A stretch of 64,000 bases of DNA, from contig JALGPY010000003.1 of NCBI GenBank assembly GCA_023055425.1, positions 19,961,001 through 20,025,000 on the forward strand, in the 5' to 3' direction. The DNA is from Linanthus parryae (taxonomy: Eukaryota > Streptophyta > Magnoliopsida > Ericales > Polemoniaceae). The stretch's first letter is position 1; the number at the start of each line of letters is the position of its first letter. Below the pieces are notes generated by a model, which had not been told where the DNA came from, ran no database searches, and saw nothing but the letters and a program-made list of their open reading frames with translations. Shown one piece after another: positions 48,123 to 59,718 of this stretch. The position numbers were made by a program, and so were the translations under genes.

Positions 48123-49580
48123 TAACTTGAATAATGTTTACTTAATTTTGTAAGTATCACCTCATGGGTCAAAAGTAAAATTACATCATATCATCCTTAA
48201 TTACCTGTTACCAAATTCGATCACCCCCACTACAGAAATGTAGGTAAATTTACCGTGGTTCGCTAAAATAGCAGGGGTTTCCCATGGTTAGCTAAAGTAG
48301 CAGGGGATGGAATAATGTTCCTACACCGCTAGTAAACTCTGAACCAAGTGTGCGAATATGCACTCACCTGTATCAGTGCTTAGGATATACTTACAGTACA
48401 AACAATCAAAACCCAAAAAATTGATACACATGCAAATAATTCTACCAAGACTTGATATCTTTTAGATTACCTCAAAGTTGAATCAATCTCCGGTTAACTG
48501 AATGTCATGCAGTACAACCATGACCAAGTTTAGTTTCTTGGATTACCTTTTAAGTGCAAAACATATTGTGATCTCCTTTCAACTAAACGATCAGAAATAG
48601 TAGAGAAGGGAACAAAAATTAAGTGCTAATCCAGGGGTGCAACCATGATGACCAAGCCATGATTTCCTAATCTACATAATTCAGAGAAGTCACGAATTCG
48701 TGTGACATATGAATATCAGCAATGACAAATCAAATAACATCAATATAGAAATTTATAAATTCAGTCAAAACTGAAATAGGTTAACACCAGATGCTTACAG
48801 GTAGAGAAATCACTCGAACCATCTTCGCCTGAAACCTAAATTATCTGGTAAAAAGACGAATATCGAGTATATTTTAGTCAGGCGTCATGAAATAAAGCGA
48901 ATAGCTTAATTTGCAGAATAAAGAGAGACATTCTGATTGGAGACAAAGTAGATACATGCTGCAAGAAGATCGTCATCTAACAACTGAATAGAAGTAGGTT
49001 AGTTTCTCTAAAACATGACTCATCTTGCATAAACGAAAGTGGTGAGCAAATTCAAAAGTTGGCAAGGGGAAAATTAGCGTAGGCAATGAAACCCTGTGCC
49101 GCAGATTGAAGTCTAACAGAACCATATACACGAAACTGAAAATTCTTTCAATAAATCAAGAAATTGTTTCAGTGGCCGCAAAAATACCCGCGATAAAGTA
49201 ATATTAACCACATTGGCAGCACAGAGCACCAAGAAGCGGCGTTACATATTATTATTCCGGATTAGGCCTAATTATCAATGCAAACAATACTCAATCCAGA
49301 TACAGATGCTCAATAACATAATTAAATTTCATGTGTTGCTCAACCATTTACTCTACTCTCCTAGGATCCAAATCAACCAAAAAATAAATCAATTATTGAC
49401 CAATAAAATCAAAATTTCAACATCAGCTTATTATAGCTAACTTAAGGCTGTTTGCAGAGAAGCAACAAACTGGAAAATCAGAGTAGAAGACCACATGTCA
49501 ATCACTGTAATACCAAATTGACCCCCACTTCGACACCACAATTGCTAATGTGAAGAAGGAACATAGAATACATTACACAC

Positions 49581-49980
49581 CTTGGATGAGGAGAACCATT
49601 GATTGGTTTTTTCCCATATGTTCTCCAGGATAAATCATCAGGTGGAATGTCAGCTAATTTCATGCTTATTGCCGGGAATCTAACAACTCTCTTCACCCTT
49701 GATTTCCTGATCAAATCACCGCAATTTTTTAATCAATCTCTCTAATTATTCTCAGAGTGCAAAAATGAAATAGACGGCTGTGATTGTTCAGATCCGTGGC
49801 GTACCTTTTCTTAGAGCAATGGCATCTCCCAGAGGATCCACCGCACTTCGTCGCCGCATCGTCCATGGAACTACAATTCCGCTTCAACGACGCCGTAGAC
49901 AGCGGCGACCGGTCGACGGACGAAACCAGCGAGTTCGTGATCTGGAACCCCGACGACAACATCGACGGCTGAAGGCTAAA
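49581..49980 (-). pseudogene. Captured WRKY group IId fragment in CACTA-2
   Basis: Two minus-strand exons. The first, ending at 49805, encodes [19 protein letters not shown] and then [14 protein letters not shown], the plant zinc-cluster region of group IId WRKY factors; donor AAAAG|GTACGC. The second, 49706-49581 (126 bp), starts at acceptor GATCAG|G and encodes [14 protein letters not shown], then [18 protein letters not shown] and GSPHPR, ending at donor CCAAG|GTGTGT, the site of the conserved WRKY-domain intron. The heptapeptide is WRTYGKK instead of WRKYGQK, and the zinc-finger half is missing. A real WRKY would be a nuclear W-box-binding regulator; this piece cannot bind normally. Retained introns mean capture from genomic DNA, not from mRNA. 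The N-terminal limit is unclear because upstream frames do not continue cleanly. Confidence 0.88.
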
Positions 49981-50612
49981 TAGGCGGAGAAGCCGCCGCC
50001 GAGGCGAAAGTGGTCGCCGCCGATTCCTTCCTCACCAGAGATCCGGTTTTCCCCAACTGATGAAGAACCTCGGAATGGATTCGGATTAAATGTTCTGGCT
50101 GGTTTCTCCTTCTAAATCGATTGCAATCAGTTTCATTTTGGTCGGACACGAAGTGAGAGAGAGGGTAGAAGAAGTGGAGGGTGGAGTTTTGACTTTGAAA
50201 ATTCACGATCTGCCCCATCTCCAAATATTTGGCATTTTTTTTTTGAAATGCATTCAACATTTTGATTCATCATAAACAATCACAATTACAATGGATGAAA
50301 CGATGAAATACAAGTTAATATTACACATTTCATAATCCTGCCTACACAATTTATCAATTTCTAAGAAGAACAAATTTGTAACTCTCGCTTCAAACGGTTC
50401 TCCAATTTTTGTACGTTCCAACATCACCACCAATTGGCTCAAGTGCTTTTTCTCCTTCATCATACGTAGAAACGTGAGGGGTGAAGAAAATAATCCGTCT
50501 ATCACGATAGCAGAATTCAGACTCCACAAGAAATTCATAGCGTAACTGCAAGACCATGCGACACATGACACCACACTTATGTGGTAGATTATTACCTAAT
50601 TGTAGATAAAAA

Positions 50613-50860
50613 CCGCACTTAGGCGGTAGTTGGCCGCCCTATGGCGGAAGAGAACCGCTCCTAGGCGGTAGTTGGCCGCTCCTTGGCGGAAGAGAACCGC
50701 TTCTAGGCGGTAGTTGGCCGCCCCTTGGCGGAAGAGAACCGCTTCTAGGCGGTAGTTGGCCGCCCCTTGGCGGAAGAGAACCGCTCCCACGCGGTAGTTG
50801 GCCGCTTTAATGCGGTAGTTGGCCGCCGTTTGGCGGAAGAAAACCGTTCTTAGACGGTAG
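50613..50860. repeat. 42-bp hairpin minisatellite in CACTA-2
   Basis: Four full units and degraded ends of a 42-bp repeat, CCGCTTCTAGGCGGTAGTTG plus GCCGCCCCTTGGCGGAAGAGAA. Each unit has two inverted repeats: CCGC...GCGG around CTTCTAG-type loops and CCGCC...GGCGG. Loop bases vary while stems stay paired. The minus strand reads as a 14-residue repeat (AVLFRQGAANYRLE), but nothing else supports a protein. Confidence 0.9.
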
Positions 50861-51419
50861 AAACTGAAATACATAAATAAAATAACAAATTTTGATAACA
50901 AGAAGAAGAAGATCAGGGGCCTCGCCGGCGGCGAGCCCCTATGATTGATGGCAAACAAAAGAGCAAGTATGGATATCACAAGCGAGAGAGGAAAAGTTTT
51001 GTGTTCTTGAGAGAAAAAATTTAGAGAGAGAAGTTTCCAAAAAAAAATATTTGGAAATTCTATCTAATGTTCAAAAATATATTTTAATGTTAATTATGTT
51101 ATTTTGTAATGTGGATAGATTAATTTTTTATTCCCTCCTTACAATTTGGGAGTGCGGGAAACACCAATTATTTACCCTCCAATTTTTTTTGCAGGAGTTG
51201 ACAATTGAGTATGTCACTATATAATTAGTTGTCAAAATTAAACAAATAGTCACAATCATTGACTAATTTTTTGGGTAGAATAAAATAAAAACCAAAAGGT
51301 CGACAAAAAAAATCATATGCATCGACAAACACAAATATTGTCGACTAATCGCGCAACTAGCTACATAAAACTGTCTGTCAACAAAAAAACTGTCAACAAA
51401 GGTCATATTTCTTGTAGTG

Positions 51420-53526
51420 ATACAACAAACAAGGATAGAAAACAAGTAACAACGTCAAGCATCTTACTAAACTTCCAAGGATGAGGATATCTATACAGTA
51501 GAAAAGAAAACCCAAACATAAAACAAAGAACAAGCAAAAAAGTTACAAAGCAAAAGATTAAAATGTACTTTCAGAACTACAAGATTCCCCGGCTTCGTGG
51601 AAGATGTCAGATATTGATACTTCAAAAGTGTTGCTCCTAAGAAGCAAAAATAGTCTCCACTAACTATGCAGATTTGGCAGAAAAACGAAATTGAAAACAA
51701 TTTTTCTCACATTTTACTTGTTGTGTCATTTTTTACTCTTTTCCGACTCATTCGCTGGTTACAATCCTACATGAATCAGAATAAGCCTAATTTCTTTTAT
51801 AACTGAAATGCCCTAACTAATAAAATTCTAGTTATAAACTATACCCTAAAAATCTTAAAACTGTCTATTTGTCCTTAACAAAGCAACTAAATACCCCATC
51901 AATCGCAATTTTAGAAACATATTTTATATTACCCAGACATGTCAGTGAATTGCAAAACTCCAGCTACATTTTAGAAACACCAAGTGCACCATCATTGAAG
52001 ATAAGTAAGCCTGTAAGCGATATATAGAATCATGAGATCTATTTCTTTATATCGCAATTTTGATCGGCTTCTCCTGGGATTCATGTTCGCAATGAAGTTT
52101 CATTATAGACTCCGAAAACAAATATACGGTCATATCAAGCAATGTAGCAATCAACATTCTACAAACAGGTAGACAGCTACATAGGAAGACATGTTCATGA
52201 AACACATTCACACGTCATGCAGATGGAAAAAGTTAAAAAACCATAGCCTTTAAACAGCTCTAAAGCACAAAGAGTAAGCAACCAGTTAATAATTCACCAG
52301 CTGAAGACATATGAAACTTAAAAAATAAGGATAGCACTGGATATAAAAATGCAATTTATCTCTAAGAGGCACTGCAGTGTTTTGTCCAGCTCAATTGCTT
52401 AACCATTTCCGTTCTCTGAAAACCATGGATGCTCCAATTTTTAATTGCTTCAAGAATCCCTTACGTCGGAGATTCTCTTGCTATATGACGACTTCTCCCC
52501 TCAATTAGAGCTAAAAAAGAATGCATAACTAAGAAAGTATGTCCAAGTTAGAATTCTCTAGACTAAGGGCTTTCAGACATAAATAAATGCTTGTGGAACC
52601 AAAAAATTGATATCAACCTGGTTGTTACAAGGAATATATTCAAAGGATGACCTAATAGGCCCTTCAATGTTTACATCCTGAAAGTGAGAGATTGGGAACC
52701 CCAAACCAATTAAGCAGGACTTAACCCAAATCCAATTGTTTGAAGACCAATATAATTTTCAGTATTCACAAATCAGCCCTGAAGAAGTACAGAAGAAGAG
52801 CAGAAGAATAAACCCACCTCTACTATCCGGACAAGAACCCTAACTCGACTGTCCCTAACCCGATTCACAAATCAACCCTAAATGCACCCAAACAGGGAGA
52901 GGTCCAGATCAGAACTTAGAACCCAATACATCCCAACTGAGAGAAGGGAAGCTACAAAATTTTGTGAATCAAAACTCAGGTAATCAAACTGAGTGAATAC
53001 ATGTTAGAGAAAGAAAGGGTTTGTAGTGATTTGAAACTCACCGGTTGAGAACTAACGGATTGCGAGTGAAGTGAAATTCCGAGGGGCGAGCAGTTTTCGC
53101 CGTCGAGGTTGTGAGTTTTGCTGCTAAGGGTTGCACATCGTCGTACGTCGCGGGTTGATTTGGGAGAGAATCTTGGAGAGAAGTTGGGGATTTTGAGAGA
53201 ATGAGGAAAACCGATATGGTGAAAGGGTAAAGTTTAGATTTTTTTTTCTTTTTTTTTTCCTAAATAATTGTTTTCCCCACTATATTGACCATGGGGATAG
53301 GACCTATGTCCACAGTCAATGGGTAACCGTGGTAATATGATAGTAATTCTCACATTAAAAATAATTTCATGGTTAAAAGTACCTTTTATCCATGGTTTTA
53401 AGATCACGCGTGGGTAATTTAAAATGGCAGTTGCCACTGTAACTAAACGCGATAAATAGGCCTAATGGCAGCATTATTTTAACGTGGGTAAAAGATCTGT
53501 GGGCATAGGCCCCGTTTCTGGTAGTG
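51420..53526 (-). other. CACTA-1 right end and upstream region of its transposase
   Basis: No conserved frame. It contains the subterminal CGTGGG-type motifs near 53280-53510 and, on the minus strand, the presumed promoter, leader and first intron of the transposase gene. Confidence 0.55.
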
Positions 53527-56487
53527 AAGGTTTAAAATATAATCTTCTTGGTATCTCTCAATTATGTGATAAGTGTAATAAAGTTATTTTTGACAAGGAG
53601 AAATGTGTGGTGCATGATGAGAAATCCGGAAATTGCATACTCACTGCTCCTAGGTCATACAATGTTATGTTATGAGTACTAACAAAGTTGCGTGAGAAAG
53701 TATGAAGTGTCTCAAAGCTTTGAAGGATGACTCAAAGCTTTGGCATAGAAAACTTGGGCATATAATCATGCACACAATGAACAAGCTTATCTCAAAGGAC
53801 TTGGTTAGAGGTTTTCCAACTATGAAGTTTAAAGATGATGAGATATGCAAGGCCTGTACCCAAGGTAAATAGACAAGGAGTTCATTCAAGCCAAAAAACA
53901 TTGTAAGTACTACTAGACCCTTAGAGTTGATGCATATGGACTTGTGTGGTCCTATGAAAGTTCAAACACCCAAAGGTGAGAGGTATATGCTTGTTGCGGT
54001 AGATGATTACTCTAGAATTAATTGGGTTATATTTATTAGAGAAAAATCTGAAGCATTATCTGAATTCTCAAAGCTTTGTAAAGAGCTTAAATCTTTGAAA
54101 AACTTACCTGCTGTATCTGTTAGAAGTGATCATGGCAGAGAGTTTGATCAGCTTGATTTTGATTTATTTTGTGTACAGCATAGAATCTCACACTACTTTT
54201 CTGCACCTAGAACTCCTCATAAGAATGGAGTAGGTGAGAGGGAAAATAGAACACTTGAAGATATGTCTAGAACCATGCTTCTTGAAAGTCATTTGCCAAA
54301 ATATCTCTGGGAAGAAGTTGTTAACACTGCTAATTATGTACTAAATAGATGTTTGATTAGTCGTATTTTGAAGAAAACTCCATATGAACTTTTCAAAGGG
54401 AGAAAACCAACTGTTTCTTATTTTAAGCCTTTTGGTTATACTTATTATGTGTATAATAATGGTAAGGATAATCTTGGTAAATTTGATGCTACAAGTGATG
54501 AAGGTGTGTTTCTTGGTTATTATCAATCTAGCAAATCATATAGAGTTATTAATAAGAGAACCAAAGTGGTAGAAGAGAGCATTCATGTGATTTTTGATGT
54601 AAGAGATGATGGTTCCTTGAGTGAAAGTTTTGCAGATCTCAATCTAAACAAGTATGAGGAAGATGATGATGTTGAGAAGGAGAAATACAGCCAAACTAAG
54701 CTGCAAGAACAACCAGAAGAAACTCAGAGCTTTGAACATCCTCCTGAGTCAAATTCTCAAAGTCTTGAGACTGGACTTCACAAACACAAAGTGCTCCTGC
54801 TATTGCATCAAGTTCTAAAAGGCTTTAAATGATCTCTATAGAAGCATAACCCTGGACACCAAGGAAGAGGTTCAAATATTTTTTAGCATTTCCAACAAAC
54901 AATATCATTTCAGATCCAACCATTGGTACACAGACCAGAGGACAATTTAAGAACTTTTGTGCCTTAAGTGATTTTGTATCACTGATTGAACCTAAGAATG
55001 CAAATGAATCATTACACGATGCAGATTGGATCATTGAAATGCAGAGTGAGGTGAATGAATTTGAGAGGAAAAAAGTATGGAACTTGGTTCCACGGCCAAA
55101 GACTTAATCAGCTATTGGAACCAGATGGGTGTTGAGAGACAAACTTGATGAGAATGGTCAGGTTGTAAGGAACGAAGCCAGACTTGTGGCAGAGGGATAT
55201 AATCAAGAATAATGTATTGATTATGAGGATATATTTAATCCTATTTCCAGGTAGAAGCTATCAGAATACTTCTTGCATTTGCATCTCATAAACATATTAC
55301 GCTTTACCAAATGGATGTCAAATGTGCTTTTCTAAATGGTTATTTACAAGAATAAGTATATTTTGCTCAACCTCCTGGTTCTGAAGATGACAATTTTCCT
55401 GATCATGTTTATAAATTAGACAAAGCTCTCTGTGGCCTCAAACAAGCTCCAAGGGCTTGGTATGACATACTTTCAAAGTATTTCCTTGAAAATAATTTTA
55501 AGAGAGACTTAGTAGACAAACTTCTTTTCATTAAGACTCATGAAAAAGACATCCTATCAGTACTGATTATGTTGATGATATATTGTTGGTGCTACTAATG
55601 ATTCTTTGTCAAAAGAGTTTTCAAGTCTAATGTGCAGGGAATTTGAGATGAGCTTAATGGGAGAAATAAATTTTTTCCTTGGACTCCATGTACATCAAAT
55701 GAAGAAATGAATATTTGTGCATCAAGGAAAATATACTAAGGACTTGCTCAATAATTACAATATGTCTCATCCCCAGGTAGCTAAAACTACCATGAGTTCT
55801 TCATTATCCTTAGACAATGATACAAATTGTAAGAGTGTGAATAAAAAAGAATACAGGGGTATGATTGCTTCCCTATTTTATTTAACTACTAGTAGACAAA
55901 ATATTATATTTAGTGTCTGCATGTGTGCAAGGTTTCAAGTAGATCCTAACGAATGTCACTTAGTTGATGTCAAAAGGATCTTTAGATATCTGAATGGTAC
56001 CAGAGACTTGAGGCTTCTGTATCCAAGAAGGTCTAATTTCTTTTTGAGTGGTTATTCAGATGCAAAATTTGCAGGATACACGATTGAAAGGATGAGTACT
56101 TCAGGGTGTTGCCAATTCCTTGGCTTATCACTGATCAGCTGGCATTCAAAGAAGCATAATTCAGTGGCCTTGTCAACTGATGAAGCTGAATACATTGCAG
56201 CTGGAGCTTGTTGCTCACAAGTGCTGTGAATTGCTCAACAAATAAGAGACCTTAGCTATGAATTCATAAAAGTACCTATCAATTGTGACAACACTAGTGC
56301 CATTTCTGTTACAAAGAACCCGGTTCAACACTCCAGAACTAAGTATATTGATGTAAGACACCATTTCATAAGGGATCATGCTGAGAAAGGTGACGTGTCT
56401 TTATCTTCATATCTACTGCTATCCGGGTTGCTGATATTTTCACTAAACCACTGCCAGATGAGAGGTTTGCATCTCTAAGGCTTGAAT
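53527..56487 (+). pseudogene. Copia-3 integrase, RT and RNase H, broken
   Basis: It resumes directly after CACTA-1 with LKYNLLGISQLCDKCNKVIF, then a pre-integrase RKLGHIIMHTMNK near 53750. The integrase core follows (MHMDLCGPMKV near 53930; VDDYSRINWVIF near 54000; RSDHGREFDQ near 54122; HKNGVGERENRTLEDM near 54220). Degenerate reverse transcriptase covers about 54980-55600 (QMDVKCAFLNGYLQE near 55310; the YVDD box is damaged near 55570), and RNase H covers 55717-56487 (ALSTDEAEYIAAGACC near 56170). A TAG falls at 53868-53870, other stops near 55105, 55210 and 56227, with several frame changes. Interrupted by CACTA-3 at 56488. Confidence 0.9.
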
Positions 56488-57049
56488 CACTACTAGAAAT
56501 TGGGGTTAATACATCGGTTTTTAGAACGGCGGTCCAGAAATCGCTGTAGATTTGAAGATTTAATGACAGTTCTCTAAATCGTCATTCTTTCATAAATAGA
56601 GCGGTTTAGACAAAAATCGCTATATTTTTATTCAAGAATATAGCGGTTCTTCTAAACCGCTGTTTTCTGCAATGGGCTTGCAGCTGTTGCTATGAACCGC
56701 AGTTGTTTTGCTGTAGCCGTTTGTACACCAAACCGCTATATACGCACGAAAAAAAAAATTGAGTGGGCGAAAACATAAAATTCATTAAATTTGAGCCTTC
56801 CGCAGTAATTCGAATAGGTTTTCGTACGTAATAAATTAAAAACAACTACCATGTGTAATTATTTCTAGTAGTACTGATTATAAATATATATATATATATT
56901 ATGCTTTTTCTCAAAATAAAAACCAAAAAAAAAATTATTTCTTCTTCCTTCCTTGAACATGACCATAATATGCTAGCTGTACTCCTTCCGCGGGTGGTTA
57001 TTGCACCAACGAAAACAAGAAATATATACACGTATTAATTATGACTATG

Positions 57050-58400
57050 TATAGCTAGCAAGATAATTTTTTCCAAGAATTTGGAGCACGTGCGTACAAA
57101 TCTGTGTTGGAAACACGTACCTTAGAAACAGATAATTTCATATCGTACATATTCACCGTCAAATTCACCACATAACGTGAGAATAAATGAAGGATTTGAA
57201 TAAGGTACTTGTCGCAGGGCTTCCGAAGATGTTCATATGCGTTCCTAACGAACAAGTAAAAGGACACGGTCGTGTCGTCATAGCCCTTGGTCTAAGTTGA
57301 AAAAACAGGTCTTTGTTTCTTCCATTCACTATTATAGCACATTACGCGATATAGGGGGTTGCCATGGGGTGCGTTACCCGTCGGGATTATGTCTCTCCAT
57401 TCCGTTGCATGACCCTTAATGCCTGAAAGGGGTTAGTCTTCTTCAAGCAATCTTCCCAGCTATACTTCCCATTAATAGGGGGCACATGCATATACTATTC
57501 TGCGTGGTATTCTCTACACACTTGTAACAATTTCTCCATCCTCTCCTTCCCAGACCACATAGACGAATGGTTAATGCAAAGTGGAAGATAATTCATAACC
57601 CGGCCAGAGACCTAGTGGTTAAGAGTGTCGTGAAAATCTTGTACGTCAGCCTGATAGGTTTCATTCATCAAAAAATATGGTGTGGATCAACCCCGTCATT
57701 CCTGGTGGACCCCGCATGCATGAATCTTCGTTAGTCTTCAGGTTCAATGACAATATTATACATGCAGAGATTATCTTTATCTACATGAGGATAATGACGG
57801 ACGTCCCAGCTTCCCTTTTGGCACGTGAAGAAGAAGTTTTCAGGGTTCTGTAGTGCACCTAGAAGTTGTCCGTCCCAGCATGCAATGCATGTACGTATTC
57901 CCTGAGAATTGCTTTAATCTTTCCTCTTGTATGTGCAAATATCATGTTTCTGTACGTCTGACAACGGTGATCTATTTCATTTGCGATCCACTCAACTAAA
58001 TCAAAATCATATCGGCCATTATGAACCTGAATACTCTTCCTGTCTCGATCAACCAATTAACTTCATCTTTCTTATGTTGGGCAACTTCCGCAGCAATGTT
58101 GTTCTGAACCTCAAAAACATGCATGTCTTGATCATGTGCTTTTGACACCATCTTGTGTGTCCCTTTATTCTTCTTATTTTTCTTCTTATCTTTCTTCTCA
58201 TCCTTCTCAGGCGTAACATATACTCCACATATGTAGTCAACTAGTTCATTGATGGTAGCGCTTCCACAATATGCGTGTTCTTCCAAGTGACGGGATCCCG
58301 CTTCTTTTTATCGCGCTTAACTTTCATGTCGTTGAGTCTCACTTGGCGATTAGCTTCCGCATATTCCTCCTGTATGTATACCACCAAATGCATATTCTAT
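57050..58400 (-). pseudogene. Decayed frames of unknown function in CACTA-3
   Basis: Minus-strand frames: 58286-57996 with a Lys-rich stretch (EKDEKKDKKKNKKNKG) followed by VQNNIAAEVAQHKKDEVNWL; 58056-57859 with RYDFDLVEWIANEIDHRC; and pieces at 57550-57380 (SWEDCLKKTNPFQALRVM) and 57267-57055. They may be remains of an accessory transposon protein. I do not recognise a conserved domain, and no continuous frame exists. Confidence 0.45.
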
Positions 58401-58584
58401 ATAGAAGAAAATATTTAGTTATACGTTGGCTCATCACAAATACGTCAATATATATATATATAAGTATGTAAATAAAGTCGACTGAAGACTGTTGTTAGTA
58501 AGTCGAGGGCCGACGGGACTGAGTTGACACATCGGTGTGACTGAGTGGACAGATCAATTTGACTAAGCCGACAGTCGACATGAC

Positions 58585-58775
58585 TGAGTCGACAATCCCG
58601 ATGTACCAGATCGAGTGTCGATCGAAGTCGACTATGCCAGTCCGTCACTCGAGTATATCTGTCCGATTTCCCGATGTACCAGATCGAGTACCGATCTACT
58701 TCGACTGGAATAAAACGAGAATCGACTGATTCTGTCCGAAACCTCAATGAAGCAGATCGAGTACCGATCGCGTTC
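58585..58775. repeat. CAGATCGAGTACCGATC repeat cluster in CACTA-3
   Basis: CAGATCGAGT(A/G)(C/T)CGATC occurs at about 58607, 58680 and 58757, spaced about 75 bp, with GTCGACT/AGTCGAC motifs between. Related copies lie at about 61822-61850 on the far side of MULE-3. It appears to be an internal repeat array of the element. Confidence 0.65.
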
Positions 58776-59400
58776 GATTAAGGGACTACGACAGTCGAGG
58801 ACATTTGTCCGACGGTTGACTGGGATATAGTGGTGGCCGTATAAACAAGATGGAGACTACCAAACTTACATGTACGTAGACAATGTGCTTGATTATAATA
58901 CCTACTACTAGTATATTGGTGCATGCCTAATACCCAATCAACATTCGTGGACGGATAACAAGAAATATTAGAAGTACAAATTACCTAGTATTATTAAAAA
59001 ATAGATCATGAAGCATGTATATTGAAATATTACATACCTGCAAGCCATTTAGATCAGCCATATCGAGATTGAGTGTTGTCGTTGGAAAATAGATGGAGGA
59101 CAAGACAATAGGGTTTAATCTGCCCAGAATTAGATTATTGCAATAGGGTTTATAGCTATATTTATAACCACGGTCTGAGAAAACCCTGGTATTATCTCGG
59201 AGGCGGTTTGGCCCAAACCGTAATATCCATGAAATAGTTTCAATTTTTTCACATGCCGTGCAAATTTCACGAGTCTGGCTTCTAGGGATAAATTGCGAGA
59301 GGATAAGGTTTCTTCTTAAGACCATGTGTTACGAAAAGTAGCAGGTCACCCTCCTCTCCCTCCTCCATTTCTTGATTTCATTGTTGGATCTAATTATTTT

Positions 59401-59684
59401 GGGTAAAATCCACTTTGCACCCATATGTTTAGGCGAAATGTCACCCGACACCCTTGTGTTTCGGAAAATGCACCTGACCACCCTTGTAACTGAAGGAACC
59501 TTAATGGATCGTGGAAAAGACCATTTTACCCTCGAATATTTGGGAAATTAACCACTATTAATTCTCCTTCTCCCCCCATTCTCATTCTCTCTCGGTCTCT
59601 TTCTAACCCTAGCCGCACCAAAAACCGCCCTCTCTCTCCATCGCTTCACAACCTGTTGAAGAACATCACACCCCCATCTCTCTC

Positions 59685-59718
<34 letters not shown>

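Larger units (their letters stand above)
46037..51419. mobile_element. CACTA-2: 5.4-kb non-autonomous CACTA element with gene cargo
   Basis: Ends CACTACAACAAATTCTG (46037) and, on the other strand, CACTACAAGAAATATG (51419), with a 3-bp TSD ATA at 46034-46036 and 51420-51422. Subterminal GTCGACAA/TTGTCGAC-like repeats lie at about 46060-46320 and 51300-51410. No transposase is recognised. The interior carries a WRKY gene fragment, a hairpin minisatellite and a Helitron-like end. It lies upstream of the CACTA-1 transposase exon that begins at 45872, probably in a 5' untranslated intron. Confidence 0.93.
34907..53526 (-). mobile_element. CACTA-1: 18.6-kb En/Spm-type element
   Basis: Ends CACTACTAGAAATAGGGCC (34907) and, on the other strand, CACTACCAGAAACGGGGCC (53526), with a 3-bp TSD AAG at 34904-34906 and 53527-53529. 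Subterminal copies of a CCCACG/CGTGGG motif occur at both ends (about 34930-35280 and 53280-53510), as expected for transposase binding. It carries two minus-strand genes, a Tnp2-type transposase with DUF4218 and DUF4216 parts and a Transposase_24-type gene, so it descends from an autonomous element. Nested MULE-2 and CACTA-2 account for about 7.25 kb. Confidence 0.95.

Noticed and set aside
48585..48606. TCTCTACTATTTCTGATC on the minus strand as the Helitron 5' end partnering 46833
   Set aside because: The base before TC is T where host A is expected, and no second copy supports the boundary.
50596..50979. A repeat protein (14-residue AVLFRQGAANYRLE units) on the minus strand
   Set aside because: The frame is explained by the 42-bp minisatellite, whose length is a multiple of three; hairpin stems, not codons, are the conserved feature.
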